A stretch of DNA of 64,000 nucleotides from Bacillota bacterium (GCA_023391695.1 JAEWAK010000007.1:284102-348101); one strand, 5' to 3'; shown: positions 18,541 through 28,108, counted from the stretch's first letter. Made by a program: numbers and translations. Notes: a model not told the origin generated them from the sequence alone.

Positions 18541-20052
18541 TTACCTGGAAGAGGTTTGTGTCTCTTGTGTACTTGCTTTCTTATCCTTGTCTTTATCTTT
18601 ATCTTTGCTTTCTGTTCCCGGAAGCTCATAAACTACGACCGCCACACCTCTTTTTATGTTTTCAAACATTTTTTTGGCGTAAGCCGGAGGCATGTTAATA
18701 CAGCCATGGGATCCGCTTTTCTTGTAGAGCTCCTTACCAAATTCACTCCTCCAGGGGGCATCATGAAAACCGATATTGCCGTTAAAAGGCATCCAGTATT
18801 TTACCGGTGTGGAGTAATCTTCACCATTTAAGGTTGCATCATTTTCCTTATATTGAACCGGATAAGTACCGGTGGGGGTTCCCCAGCCTTTTGATAAATT
18901 ACCGGATACAAAATCCGTTTCCAGGATAAGCTTACCTTCTTTGTAGAAAAATAAATGCTGGGCTGTTAAATTTACTTCCACGTAGGTATCCCCGATGTCA
19001 TCCGTGCCATATTGCTGGGCCGTCTGGTAATATGCGGGTTCCCGTACCAGCTGCTCACCGCTCATTATCAATTCCGTAAGCTCCGTCACTTCTTTGGAAC
19101 GGTTCAGCCACCAGCCATAATCTCCGCCTTCTATCTTCAGCACATCACCGTAAGAAGTCTGGAAAGTACGCAGCCTTCCAAAAGAATTATAGTTCTTTCC
19201 TATGTAGTCCACATAATCTTTCACACCGACTGAATCTAAAGTAACTTTATAATTCTCATCAACGGAAAGCCATTTACTGATCTGGCTGCCATCCAAAACT
19301 TCCGTTACATCTCCGAATTCATAAGTAATTTTAGCTCCTGCTATTTTGTTCATCTGATCCAAAGCTTTCACTAATTCAGGAGTCTGTGAATTAATTACCG
19401 GTTCTTCATAAACTCCTGCTTCCTCTAAGGACAGAGTCGGCTCTAAGGAAGTAACCGCCTCTATAACCGCTTCCTTTAATTTTGCCTTGATTACCTTGGC
19501 TCCGGGATTTTCTGCTACGATTTCAAAGCCGTTTTCACCGTATTCGGATATATGGGCATTTACAGGCTCCACTATGTTGGCTTCCTTGAAACAATTCAGT
19601 TTATCCAGCAATTTATCCAATGAAAAATCATCGTATTCAAGCATGGTATTGATTTCTAATTGATGGGTCTTAAAAAATGCGATTGGCCAGGCAAAACCGT
19701 TTTGATCGTTCAATAAGTCCTCTATATTTCCGTCATAAACCGTGTGCAAACCGATATTCTCCCCTTTAAAGGAATCTTCTATGCCGTTCCTTTCCTCAAG
19801 AGTTAAGACGTAAGAATTAACCTGTGAGTTAATCGTATCTTCCACTTGTTTCACAGTCATATTGGAAGCATTTACCCCATTAATATCCGTTTTACTGAAA
19901 AAATGGGTGCTGTAATAAAAAGCCAGGAACAGATACACGGCAAATAGAGGTATTACCAACCCTATACCGACATAAAGCAGGCTTTTCATCCCTATACTTT
20001 TATTTTTTCTTTTGGGTCCTCCGATTGTTTTATTTAAAGTATTCTGAGTCAT
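18541..20052 (-). CDS. L,D-transpeptidase (YkuD) with PG-binding domains
   Basis: 503 residues. A cytoplasmic N-terminus is followed by one membrane helix (about 25-48), tandem PG_binding_4-like domains (about 60-330; FSKTDINGVNASNMTVKQVEDTI), then a YkuD catalytic domain (about 350-475) with the SHGCINMPP active-site motif (catalytic Cys). A Lys/Asp-rich tail follows. These enzymes make 3-3 cross-links or attach groups to peptidoglycan outside the membrane. The start has GAAGGTG 4 nt upstream. It seems monocistronic. Confidence 0.95.
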   Translation of the reverse strand: MTQNTLNKTIGGPKRKNKSIGMKSLLYVGIGLVIPLFAVYLFLAFYYSTHFFSKTDINGVNASNMTVKQVEDTINSQVNSYVLTLEERNGIEDSFKGENIGLHTVYDGNIEDLLNDQNGFAWPIAFFKTHQLEINTMLEYDDFSLDKLLDKLNCFKEANIVEPVNAHISEYGENGFEIVAENPGAKVIKAKLKEAVIEAVTSLEPTLSLEEAGVYEEPVINSQTPELVKALDQMNKIAGAKITYEFGDVTEVLDGSQISKWLSVDENYKVTLDSVGVKDYVDYIGKNYNSFGRLRTFQTSYGDVLKIEGGDYGWWLNRSKEVTELTELIMSGEQLVREPAYYQTAQQYGTDDIGDTYVEVNLTAQHLFFYKEGKLILETDFVSGNLSKGWGTPTGTYPVQYKENDATLNGEDYSTPVKYWMPFNGNIGFHDAPWRSEFGKELYKKSGSHGCINMPPAYAKKMFENIKRGVAVVVYELPGTESKDKDKDKDKKASTQETQTSSR

Positions 20053-20408
20053 ATTACACCTTCTTAAAATTATTATTTATTTTTATAACAGTAAATATTA
20101 ATCTAACTGTTCCGTCATCCGTGCTGCGAAATATTTACAGCGCATATCCTGGGAAATAGTATGTTTAAATGGCTTCTGTATATAAACGTAACTTTCAGGA
20201 AATACAACTGAACAGTTAACTGTTTCTATTTGATTGTAACATAAAAAGGTGTTAATTTTTAGGCATTTTAATTAAGTTTTCTTTAAATCATTATTACATT
20301 TAGTTACAGGTTAATTGATTCTTCCAGGTGTTTCCTTAAAATATCCGAAATATTTCCTTCATATTACATAAAAGGAGAATCATGGCATAACCGCGGTATT
20401 TATGTTGT
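20053..20408. other. intergenic stretch without genes
   Basis: No credible ORF. The only structure noted is a palindrome AACAGTTAACTGTT at about 20211-20224, possibly an operator upstream of the L,D-transpeptidase gene, which is read away from here. Confidence 0.35.
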
Positions 20409-20792
20409 CTATTCCGGACGGTGATTGCTTCTATCTGAAAGCATATCCATAAAATTACTTATGACTGCCCTATTCTCTTTCGATAATCCCCAGTAAGCAA
20501 TTAAAAAGTTCTTTACAAACGGGTCATCACTTTTCACTATTTCCTCCATAATAACTGCTAAATTATCCTCTTTAGCATATGTAACAAACATAGAACCCTG
20601 CTCCGTTCTCAACCATTCTTCACTGACCCTGAATTCTCTGCAGATATCTTTTATAACTCTTTCTGATGCTTTTACGCGGTTAGTTTCAATATCCGATAGC
20701 GAACTTTGTTTTATACCTATCTGCTTAGCCATTTCTTCCTGCGTTATTTCCATTTTATTTCTGATGAACTTAATTCTTTCATAAATAGTCAA
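20409..20792 (-). CDS. XRE-family transcriptional regulator
   Basis: 127 residues from the TTG at 20792. I prefer this start because GGAGG lies 8 nt upstream and protein homology starts here (TIYERIKFIR). An in-frame ATG at 20828 has no ribosome site and would lie on a palindrome. HTH_3 domain at about 5-60: MEITQEEMAKQIGIKQSSLSDIETNRVKAS. The C-terminal helical part is unassigned. Probably autoregulated through the operator-like palindrome at 20828-20848. Confidence 0.88.
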   Translation of the reverse strand: MTIYERIKFIRNKMEITQEEMAKQIGIKQSSLSDIETNRVKASERVIKDICREFRVSEEWLRTEQGSMFVTYAKEDNLAVIMEEIVKSDDPFVKNFLIAYWGLSKENRAVISNFMDMLSDRSNHRPE

Positions 20793-20827
20793 ATTTTCCA
20801 CCTCCAATAATTTCAATATATCATGCA

Positions 20828-20848
20828 AAATATAGGCTGTCTATATTT
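20828..20848. promoter_or_regulatory. operator-like palindrome upstream of the XRE gene
   Basis: Perfect inverted repeat AAATATAG-gctgt-CTATATTT, 36 bp before the TTG start of the XRE gene and 15 bp before a divergent promoter. It is a likely binding site of that regulator. Confidence 0.5.
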
Positions 20849-20862
20849 ATCATAAAAATATA

Positions 20863-20891
20863 TTGACATTAACGGAAAACGGTATTATATT
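20863..20891 (+). promoter_or_regulatory. sigma-A-type promoter divergent from the XRE gene
   Basis: TTGACA at 20863, 17-nt spacer, TATATT at 20886. It reads toward the AraC gene at 21166, giving a leader of about 270 nt with no ORF of note. Confidence 0.6.
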
Positions 20892-21165
20892 ATGGTTAAA
20901 GGATTTAATTCATATTTGCTTTATTTCTCAATTTTATGATTTGATTTTCCATTCTTTTTAGTACAAGAGGTGATAAGGTCCATGTTTTACCCGGCAATTT
21001 GTATGCTCCATGGTAATATCCATCCCAAAACTCGATATTTTCAAACAATTAATTTCATGATTTTATGTTTACATTTCATATAAATGATACTATAATTTAT
21101 AATAAATACAGCGATTATTTGTAATACTGCATAATTATTTTCAATTCAGTAAAAGGGGTATCTGT

Positions 21166-22038
21166 ATGATCAAGACATTAAACGGTACCAAAGAAACCGT
21201 TGACTTTCCGGTTAATTCCACCATACGACTGTACGACAATGTTCAGGAAGATGACTATCCCTTACATTGGCATGCGTCCCTTGAAATCATCATGCCGATC
21301 GACAATATCTATACTGTCTATTGCAATGAAACGGTTTATGTTCTAGGCGAAGGAGATATCCTGTTTATCAGTCCTGGGGTGCTGCACCGGCTTACATCTC
21401 CGGATTACGGAAGAAGGTATATTATTCTTGCGGACCTTTCCCCGTTAGATTCCATGAATGAATTTAAGTCCCTTGTAGCCATCCAGTATCCGGTTGTTTA
21501 TGTTAATAAGGTTAACTTTCCTAAGATTTATGAGAGGCTGCAGCGACTGATTAACAGTATTGCTGCCGAATATGAAGGCGAACTGGTGTATCGGGATACG
21601 GTTATTTATTCCAAGCTGATTTCCATCTTTGCATTAATCGGAAGAAATCACACGCCAGAAAATCAATCTCATCCGGGAAGCTCTCACAGACATACGGAGT
21701 ATTCCAATATATTCCTATCCGTATGCGATTATATTAATGAACACTTCCAGGAAAACATTACCCTGGATCAGGTCGCAGACATGGCCGGCTTCAGTAAATT
21801 CCATTTTTCCAGGATTTTCAAACAATATGCCGATATTTCCTTCTACCAGTACTTAAACCGGAAGCGGATCATGCACGCTGCCACCCTTTTGCTGGAACCG
21901 GACCTGACTGTCTTAGAAGTTGCCAGGCAGTGCGGTTTTGAAAGTATTTCAGCTTTTATTCGTATGTTTAAAATTCAAAAAGGCTGCAAACCGTCTGAAT
22001 TCAAAGAGATGCAGTTACATAAAAAGGACAGGTATTAA
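21166..22038 (+). CDS. AraC-family regulator with cupin sensor domain
   Basis: 290 residues. The N-terminal cupin (about 20-110; HWHASLEIIMPI, GEGDILFISPGVLHRL) binds an effector, often a sugar. The C-terminal AraC domain (about 190-285) has ITLDQVADMAGFSKFHFSRIFKQYADIS and VARQCGFESISAFIRMFKIQKG. AAAAGGGG lies before the ATG. No sugar operon is immediately adjacent, so its target is unknown. It converges with the GntR gene. Confidence 0.92.
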   Translation: MIKTLNGTKETVDFPVNSTIRLYDNVQEDDYPLHWHASLEIIMPIDNIYTVYCNETVYVLGEGDILFISPGVLHRLTSPDYGRRYIILADLSPLDSMNEFKSLVAIQYPVVYVNKVNFPKIYERLQRLINSIAAEYEGELVYRDTVIYSKLISIFALIGRNHTPENQSHPGSSHRHTEYSNIFLSVCDYINEHFQENITLDQVADMAGFSKFHFSRIFKQYADISFYQYLNRKRIMHAATLLLEPDLTVLEVARQCGFESISAFIRMFKIQKGCKPSEFKEMQLHKKDRY

Positions 22039-22073
22039 GTCCCTAAAGCCCTATAAAACACCTGTCTTTTCCT
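22021..22073. terminator. bidirectional terminator between AraC and GntR genes
   Basis: AAAAAGGACAGGT pairs with ACCTGTCTTTTCCTT. The stem overlaps the last codons of both convergent genes, with A/T runs on both sides. Confidence 0.7.
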
Positions 22074-22752
22074 TCTCCGAACTAAAATATTCCGGATAGT
22101 TTTCCATAATTTCACCCTGATCCAATTTATACCTGGATAGGTGTTTCACGATGAATTCCGCAGCCAGTTTTTTATCATTCAGCCGGATTGCATTTATAAT
22201 TGCCTTATGATCCGCTACAATTTTAATATCTTTTACAGAGTACAAACTTAAAGTACGTATGCGGTCAAAATGCCCCAGCATCCCTTCCATTAAATTATAG
22301 GTACGTTCCTTATTGCACATTACAAACAGGGACCGGTGAAATTCATTGTCCAGTTCCAGGATATTCTGCGGGGACCGGCTGTCCAGATAAAATTCCTGTA
22401 GTTTTATATTCTTTTCAAGTTCCCGCAGTTTTTCATCCGTTATGCAGTCACATAATTCTTCTACGACAGCTTTTTCCAATACCCTGCGTAAGAATACCGT
22501 TTCCTCGACAATATCAAAATCTATATGAGATATTACACTGCCTCTCTGGGGATATACCTCAATCAGATTAATCTTATGAAGTTCCTGCAATGCTTCCCTG
22601 ACAGGAGTCCTGCTCATACCCAATTCCTTAGCCAATTCGTTGTCACTGACTATGCTCCCCGGTTTTAACTTTAAAGCTATGATATTATTGCGAATCTGCC
22701 TTAATGCATAATCTCTTGCGCTTTCATTTAACACCCGCTTCGTAATATCCAT
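22051..22752 (-). CDS. GntR/FadR-type (FCD) transcriptional regulator
   Basis: 233 residues from the ATG at 22752 (GGAG 8 nt upstream); a GTG three codons earlier is possible. A winged HTH (about 15-75) has LKPGSIVSDNELAKELGMSRTPVREALQELHKINLIEVYPQRGSVIS. The FCD all-helical effector domain (about 85-215) has ELDNEFHRSLF and DHKAIINAI with metal/ligand His positions. FCD regulators respond to carboxylic acids or sugar acids. No catabolic genes lie next to it. Confidence 0.92.
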   Translation of the reverse strand: MDITKRVLNESARDYALRQIRNNIIALKLKPGSIVSDNELAKELGMSRTPVREALQELHKINLIEVYPQRGSVISHIDFDIVEETVFLRRVLEKAVVEELCDCITDEKLRELEKNIKLQEFYLDSRSPQNILELDNEFHRSLFVMCNKERTYNLMEGMLGHFDRIRTLSLYSVKDIKIVADHKAIINAIRLNDKKLAAEFIVKHLSRYKLDQGEIMENYPEYFSSEKEKTGVL

Positions 22753-22929
22753 TCCATTCACTCCTTAACCTAATTGATTCAACGCTTATATTCGCATTCC
22801 GCTTTACTGCATCTCCTAACCGAAACGTTGCTTCTTACCCAATCCACCACAGGCATGAAGTTACAACATAAACATTTTACACCATTTATAGACAAGTTTT
22901 CAATTCTTATTATATAGTTTTAACTGTGT

Positions 22930-23093
22930 TAGGGTGTGTCTGAAAACTGCTTATGCCGGGCTGAATGTTCCACTTTGTGGGAGACAAGGAGCGATTTTGG
23001 GGGCGTAGCGGGTCTACGTTCCCAAAATTGCGACGCAGGATTCCGCAAAGTGGGGTGTTCAGAACGGTGCAATGAGTTTTCAGACACGCCCTA
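22930..23093 (+). repeat. family-1 palindromic MITE-like repeat, copy 3 (best preserved)
   Basis: 164 bp with terminal inverted repeats TAGGGTGTGTCTGAAAAC and GTTTTCAGACACGCCCTA, 17 of 18 bases matching. Interior arms also pair: CCACTTTGTGGGAGACAAG with CGCAAAGTGGGGTGTTCAG, around a central GATTTTGGGGGCGTAGCG/CGTTCCCAAAATTGCG. No ORF. Confidence 0.85.
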
Positions 23094-23121
23094 GCGTTTC
23101 CTGTGGATTAAAAACAAATAA

Positions 23122-23262
23122 ATGCAGGACTTTGGAGCCAACAGCCGGGCGGCAGTAAATAACGGATCAGTAGTGCCGGAAGCAGCCGATACTTATGAAT
23201 ATGGATTTCAATATGGGATGGCATCAATCAGGATGGAGATTCTGGAAGATAAAAAAATTTAG
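23122..23262 (+). CDS. possible 46-residue ORF or gene remnant
   Basis: An ATG-started frame of 46 codons ending EYGFQYGMASIRMEILEDKKI, an amphipathic, helix-like end as seen in small Clostridia phage or accessory proteins. No ribosome site precedes the ATG, so it may be the tail of a decayed gene. Function unknown. Confidence 0.3.
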   Translation: MQDFGANSRAAVNNGSVVPEAADTYEYGFQYGMASIRMEILEDKKI

Positions 23263-23362
23263 ATAATATAAACAATTATCAACTTTCTTCCGATATATCC
23301 AAGGTGTTAAAATAAAATTCAAAAAGCTCAGGCATAAAGCATATTTATATTGCTTCCTATGA

Positions 23363-24595
23363 ATGAACTTCTCAAAAAAGGCGGCAGCAGCTATGACAGA
23401 CATACATAAAGTAAAAAAGATAATCCTTTTTAAAGGCCAGATCGAAACCCTGGGGTATTTCTCGGAAGAACTTGCCAAGGCATTTGTCGGGATGGGTTAT
23501 GAGGTCTATATGTTTGATTTTGATAAGGATCGCCGGGGAATCAATGACCTGATCTGGTTCTGTGAGAAAGAGAATACGGTAATGATTACCTTTAATTTTA
23601 TAGGTATTAACGGTGAGGAGATTTTTGAGACTGGAAATGGGGAAACCTTTTGGGACCAGCGGGAAATTTTATGCGTTAATATCATAGTGGATCATCCCTT
23701 TTATTATCATGAATTATTAAAAAAGCCGCCGAAAAGGTATATCCTGTTTTGCGTGGATCAGAATCATGTCAGGTATATGGAGCGGTTTTTCCCTGATATA
23801 AGATATGTCTCCTTTTTACCCCTTGGAGGTACCCGGATCAGCGAGGTTTTTATTCCTTACGAGGAGAGGAAATATGATATCGTATTTACCGGTAATTATA
23901 CACCGCCTCATACCTTTGATAAATACATAAACCGGATTGATGAAGATTACGCCGCATTTTACCGCAGTATTATAGATGATTTGATCCACAACCCGGACAA
24001 GACCATAGAAGAAGCCATTGAAAGGCGGACCAGGACTGAGATAGAAGGGCTTACGGAAGAAGATCTGAAAAATGCTTTTGCCTCCATGATCTTTATTGAT
24101 CTCTATGTCAGATTTTATTTCAGGGCTTTGGCTGTTCAGACTTTAGTTGATAATGGATTCCGGGTGGACGTGTTCGGTAAGGGCTGGGACCTGTTAGAGT
24201 GCAGGAATAAGAAGAATCTCATTTGCCATGGGTCTGTTTACTCCCAGGAATGCATCTGCAATATGAGGAATTCCCGTATTTCCCTCAATGTTATGCCCTG
24301 GTTTAAAGCCGGCGCCCATGACCGGATTTTTAATACCATGCTCAGCAAGTCGGTTTGCTTTAGTGATGGCAGTACCTTTATACGGGAGCAACTAACAAAT
24401 GATAAAGATATGGCATTGTATTCACTGGCCGATATGGATCAGCTTCCGGTAATTGCAGGTGATATTTTAAGCAATCCCGATAAGGCTAAGTGTATTGCGG
24501 AAAATGGATATCAAAAGGCCTTGGTAAATCATAGCTGGCAGAACCGTGCCGTTACCCTTTCGGAATACATCAACCGGGAATGTTTCTGGGAATAG
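23363..24595 (+). CDS. CgeB-like glycosyltransferase
   Basis: 410 residues. No strong ribosome site; starts at 23363 or 23393 (TDIHKVKKII) are both possible. The N-terminal part resembles DUF3880 (IILFKGQIETLGYFSEELAKAFVGMGYEVYMFDF). The C-terminal GT1-like part has DVFGKGWDLLECRNKKNLI, RNSRISLNVMPWFKAGAHDRIFNTMLSKSVCFSD and LAENGYQKALVNHSWQNR-like features of CgeB proteins. CgeB of Bacillus acts in spore-crust glycosylation; related proteins glycosylate flagellin or surface proteins. The substrate is unknown and no partner is adjacent. Confidence 0.8.
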   Translation: MNFSKKAAAAMTDIHKVKKIILFKGQIETLGYFSEELAKAFVGMGYEVYMFDFDKDRRGINDLIWFCEKENTVMITFNFIGINGEEIFETGNGETFWDQREILCVNIIVDHPFYYHELLKKPPKRYILFCVDQNHVRYMERFFPDIRYVSFLPLGGTRISEVFIPYEERKYDIVFTGNYTPPHTFDKYINRIDEDYAAFYRSIIDDLIHNPDKTIEEAIERRTRTEIEGLTEEDLKNAFASMIFIDLYVRFYFRALAVQTLVDNGFRVDVFGKGWDLLECRNKKNLICHGSVYSQECICNMRNSRISLNVMPWFKAGAHDRIFNTMLSKSVCFSDGSTFIREQLTNDKDMALYSLADMDQLPVIAGDILSNPDKAKCIAENGYQKALVNHSWQNRAVTLSEYINRECFWE

Positions 24596-24841
24596 GAAGT
24601 ATATCGGGTCACTGTGGTTTTTCTGGTACTTCGCTCCGTGTTAGTTTTTGAGATAATGATCCATAGCTTAAAAAACTACAAGTTTTTCGGAGGTACCCAA
24701 TCTATGTATAATATCAATCGTGATATGCGGTTCGGCCAGTGGACTTCCATTATCCTTTGGAGCATCCAGTGTGAGAAGGCCTCAGATGGATGACCAATTT
24801 GACCGGACAAGCGGCTCAAAATCAGTAAGGTTACCATTAAT

Positions 24842-26629
24842 TTATTGCAAATTTTTTAAATAAGGATAGCCATTGTTAAATTTACTTGAAGGAGAAGACC
24901 ATAGACTATAAACACTAGTTTTGCGTTCATTAACCCATTTATTTAACTTTTTGGTTAGCGTAGTAGATTTCATCTGACTTTTTATTAATTCCGTACCATA
25001 TGTATTTGGCTTATTATCATCTTTATATAATGGTTTTACAACTTTAGCACTTCCTTTTAAGTAATAACAGTTTGAAGGGAGATTGTTTGCTCCTAACGTT
25101 TTCCTGCCTATAATTCCGCCTACACAAAAATAACCAGTCACTGTTCCAGCATTATATGAATTATATGACCTATAATAGCTTTCTCCAACGATTCCGCCAA
25201 CGTAAGCGGATTTATCCCCGGCAATATTACCAATATTTGAGCAATTTATTATTTTCGGTTCAATATCAGGAACTTCATCACCCATAACAGCATATACACC
25301 AAGAATACCGGCTATTCCACCAATATCATTAGAGCTTTTAGCTTCTATACTTCCCTTATTAGAACAATTATATATGGTTCCAAATAAGGTTTTTCCTACG
25401 ATTCCACCAACGAATTCACTGTAATTTACTTTTATTTTACCTTTATTATAGCAATTATATAATTTATTTTCAAAAATTCCTGCTATGCCGCCAATATTCT
25501 TACATTTTGTTTTTGTATTAATTGATGCAGTATTGTAACAATTTGAAATACTTGAATTTTTATAATACCAATCCTGTCCACCAAGAACTCCACCAATATA
25601 TTTGTTATTATTTCCAGTTGATATTGCGCCTTTATTATAAGATTGCTTAATATATCCATCGTACATTTCACCTACTATACCACCAATATATATATTGTTA
25701 TTACCGGTCTTAATATTGCCCTTGTTATAGGAATTAATAACAGATCCACCGGAAAGAAAACCACATACACCGCCAATAGCTTCAGTCAATTTATCAGATG
25801 TAATGTTTCCAGCGTTATAGCTTTCTACTATACTTCCAGAGTTATATCCTACAATACCTCCAATCATACCTGCTGGAGCTTCATCAATATAATCCTCGTT
25901 TTTGGCAGTAATATTTCCAATATTACTGCATTTTATAATTTTTCCTCTATTACTTGCAGTTATACCACCAATACAGTTTTGTAAACTATCAGAAAAAACT
26001 TTACCTGTGTTTTGAGAATTAGAAATTGTTCCATAATTATCAGAAGCTATTCCTCCGATATTATATTCACCATAAACTGTACCAGAATTATAACAATTAT
26101 CTACAGTTCCCGTACTACTTATATTATAAACAATACTGGAATTTCCCAGAAAATAGCTTTTTTCAATTCTTACATTCTTAATACTACCACTTAAATATCC
26201 AAACAATCCACATACATCATTATAATTTTTGCAATACAAACCAAAAATTGTGTATCCATTTCCATCAAAATAACCATCAAAACTAGGAATAGGAGTCCAA
26301 ATATTAGCGGGGGCGGAATTTATCCATTTCTCCCAACCATCAATTTTATTCAAATAAATATCTCCAACTAATTTATAATAATACTTTGATGATTTATAAG
26401 TTTCATTACTCTTTTGAGCTAATAAAGCTAATTGCGCTCCATTTGCTATCTGATAGGGATTATTTTCTGTTCCAGTACCACCTGCAAATTCAGTAGCAAT
26501 ACGTCCGTCCCATATTTCGGCTTCAGCGTACACCTTTTTAGAATTACCAATAAAATAGTAATTTGTAAGAAGTATTACCCCAAGAAACATTAGTGCAATA
26601 AATTTCAGTAAATTTCTCTTTAAAATCAT
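24842..26629 (-). CDS. secreted GLUG-repeat surface protein
   Basis: 595 residues. A signal peptide (LLKFIALMFLGVILLTNYYFIG) and a mature start near YAEAEIWDGRIATEFAGGTGTENNPYQI are followed by about 14 GLUG-type units (GGIVGxxxGxIxNSYNxGxI), which form a parallel beta-helix. No LPXTG, SLH or choline-binding anchor is visible. GLUG repeats occur in adhesins and IgA-protease-like surface proteins. Its lower GC than the flanking sugar genes suggests an accessory gene. Ribosome site AGGGAG is good. The binding target is unknown. Confidence 0.88.
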   Translation of the reverse strand: MILKRNLLKFIALMFLGVILLTNYYFIGNSKKVYAEAEIWDGRIATEFAGGTGTENNPYQIANGAQLALLAQKSNETYKSSKYYYKLVGDIYLNKIDGWEKWINSAPANIWTPIPSFDGYFDGNGYTIFGLYCKNYNDVCGLFGYLSGSIKNVRIEKSYFLGNSSIVYNISSTGTVDNCYNSGTVYGEYNIGGIASDNYGTISNSQNTGKVFSDSLQNCIGGITASNRGKIIKCSNIGNITAKNEDYIDEAPAGMIGGIVGYNSGSIVESYNAGNITSDKLTEAIGGVCGFLSGGSVINSYNKGNIKTGNNNIYIGGIVGEMYDGYIKQSYNKGAISTGNNNKYIGGVLGGQDWYYKNSSISNCYNTASINTKTKCKNIGGIAGIFENKLYNCYNKGKIKVNYSEFVGGIVGKTLFGTIYNCSNKGSIEAKSSNDIGGIAGILGVYAVMGDEVPDIEPKIINCSNIGNIAGDKSAYVGGIVGESYYRSYNSYNAGTVTGYFCVGGIIGRKTLGANNLPSNCYYLKGSAKVVKPLYKDDNKPNTYGTELIKSQMKSTTLTKKLNKWVNERKTSVYSLWSSPSSKFNNGYPYLKNLQ

Positions 26630-26689
26630 TTTATAATCTCCCTCTTTTTATTTTTCCTTATTTCAATGTGTAAGACATCTTAGGGAAAA

Positions 26690-26844
26690 TTATTTCTTAT
26701 CATCTGAATTAGCATTTAAATATTCCTTTAGAATTAATTTTACATATTGGGAAATGGATCAGTCATCTTTTTCAGCAAGTCTTTTATTTTATTAATTATA
26801 TCATCATCAAGTGTTATACTATTATTTGTCTTTAATGGTTTCAT
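26690..26844 (-). pseudogene. ribbon-helix-helix antitoxin-like gene with a frameshift
   Basis: From the ATG at 26844 the frame reads NNSITLDDDIINKIKDLL then KKMTDPFP, then breaks. One frame over it continues YVKLILKEYLNANSDDKK to a stop at 26690. Joined, this gives a small RHH protein pattern (ITLDDDII...YVKLILKEYL). A single missing base in the TTTCCC stretch near 26752 would explain the break. No toxin partner remains. The surrounding 26630-27160 holds no other gene. Confidence 0.45.
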
Positions 26845-27160
26845 ATTATTATACTTGTGGTTTATTCATAAGAAGAAAATCATAATTATGTAAAGTTGCG
26901 TTGTACTGATGCTGATTTCTTAGATATTTTCAATGCTACTTTACATAACCGATAACATTACATAAATAAGTCATACCGTTTGGAACTCAAAGGAAAACAC
27001 ATGAGGAATCCAACTTAATAATTTAGCAGCGTTTCACACCGTTTGGAGTGAAATATGCACTGTAGGGTGATTCCCATATTTAATACATGTAGGACGGAAA
27101 GAAAGCCGGTCAATCAGAGCCATTAATTTTAATTATTATAAATTATATAATCGAAAAATG

Positions 27161-27436
27161 TCAAGTTATATTACCAATTTGAGTTTCCCCATTTTTAGTT
27201 AACCCCGCCACCGGAAACCGCCAAATTAAAGTGTTCAAACAGATTAAGCTTTTGTGATCTGACTTTTCGTGGAATATAACACTGATACCGTAACGGCTCG
27301 TGGACAACACCCGTTCCATTGCATAACCGAGCGCATAAAAAATAAATTTGGGGATTTCATATATTCGCTTGGAATATTCTTTCAGTTCAAACTGCTGTTT
27401 TTTGAACTTAAAATATTCCTCTAACCGCCAACGCAT
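27161..27436 (-). pseudogene. transposase C-terminal remnant (IS4-like)
   Basis: The frame opens with RWRLEEYFKFKKQQFELKEY, the box found near the C-terminus of IS4-type transposases (usually YLKRWRIEEYFRFKKQQF). The N-terminal catalytic part is absent and a stop lies just upstream. No terminal inverted repeats were found. It marks a decayed insertion beside the accessory genes. Confidence 0.55.
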
Positions 27437-27614
27437 CAGATATCCCTTTGTATATCAAAAACAATTATATAATATTCAGGGCTTCGACTTAGTATTATAT
27501 AAAGAAATTGTATTTAATGTATAATCTGTAAAATATATTCAGGAACAAATACCATTTGATATATAGGTATATGCTGTGTTACAATATAATAAAAACGGAC
27601 AGGGGGGCGATAAA

Positions 27615-27812
27615 ATGGATAATGAATTAAAGGAAATATTGAATAAGATTCTTGACAGGGTTGATAAGATTGATAAACGTTTAGAAGTCGTTGAATATAA
27701 GGTCGATAGGAATTTAGAAAAAATTGATGATATAGGACTTGATTTGAAGATTGTGGAAAGAAATATAAGAAAAGATATTCGGAAATTGTCTGATGTGTAC
27801 TGTGTGTTGTAA
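27615..27812 (+). CDS. small coiled-coil protein
   Basis: 65 residues from the ATG at 27615, with AGGGGGG 7 nt upstream. The whole protein is a heptad-patterned helix: NELKEILNKILDRVDKIDKRL, VEYKVDRNLEKIDDIGLDLK. Such orphan coiled-coil proteins are common in Clostridia and have no known function. It may be truncated at its C-terminus, since relatives run longer. Located in an accessory region. Confidence 0.6.
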   Translation: MDNELKEILNKILDRVDKIDKRLEVVEYKVDRNLEKIDDIGLDLKIVERNIRKDIRKLSDVYCVL

Positions 27813-27829
27813 CAGAATGTTTTTATGAG

Positions 27830-28108
27830 ATGGGAAAAATAATTTGCTATAGATATGGTATGATTTCGGATCGAACGAAGAAAATAAATGAACTTTATGT
27901 AGAAGAATATCAATATAAAGATAATAAGTTATGTATGGCAGACAGGTATAATCTTTTTGGAGGATTATCACACCGCCGTTATTTTTTTAAACATGATAAT
28001 GAAGGATATCTTCATTCTTATACAAGCCAGGAATTGATAGGTTCTGAAATAGTAAATAAAGAGTACTGTGAGATAGTGTATTTCATTGATCAAAAAAGAA
28101 AAGTGTAG
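27830..28108 (+). CDS. hypothetical protein
   Basis: 92 residues, rich in Tyr, Asp and Lys (CYRYGM, ELYVEEYQYKDNKLC, GGLSHRRYFFKHDNEGYLHSYTSQELIG). No recognised domain, signal peptide or membrane helix. No clear ribosome site. It starts 17 bp after the coiled-coil gene and may be co-transcribed. Function unknown. Confidence 0.45.
   Translation: MGKIICYRYGMISDRTKKINELYVEEYQYKDNKLCMADRYNLFGGLSHRRYFFKHDNEGYLHSYTSQELIGSEIVNKEYCEIVYFIDQKRKV

Noticed and set aside
22762..23362. Insertion sequence around the family-1 copy 3
   Set aside because: The 164-bp palindrome has no transposase gene and no room for one, so it is at most a non-autonomous element.
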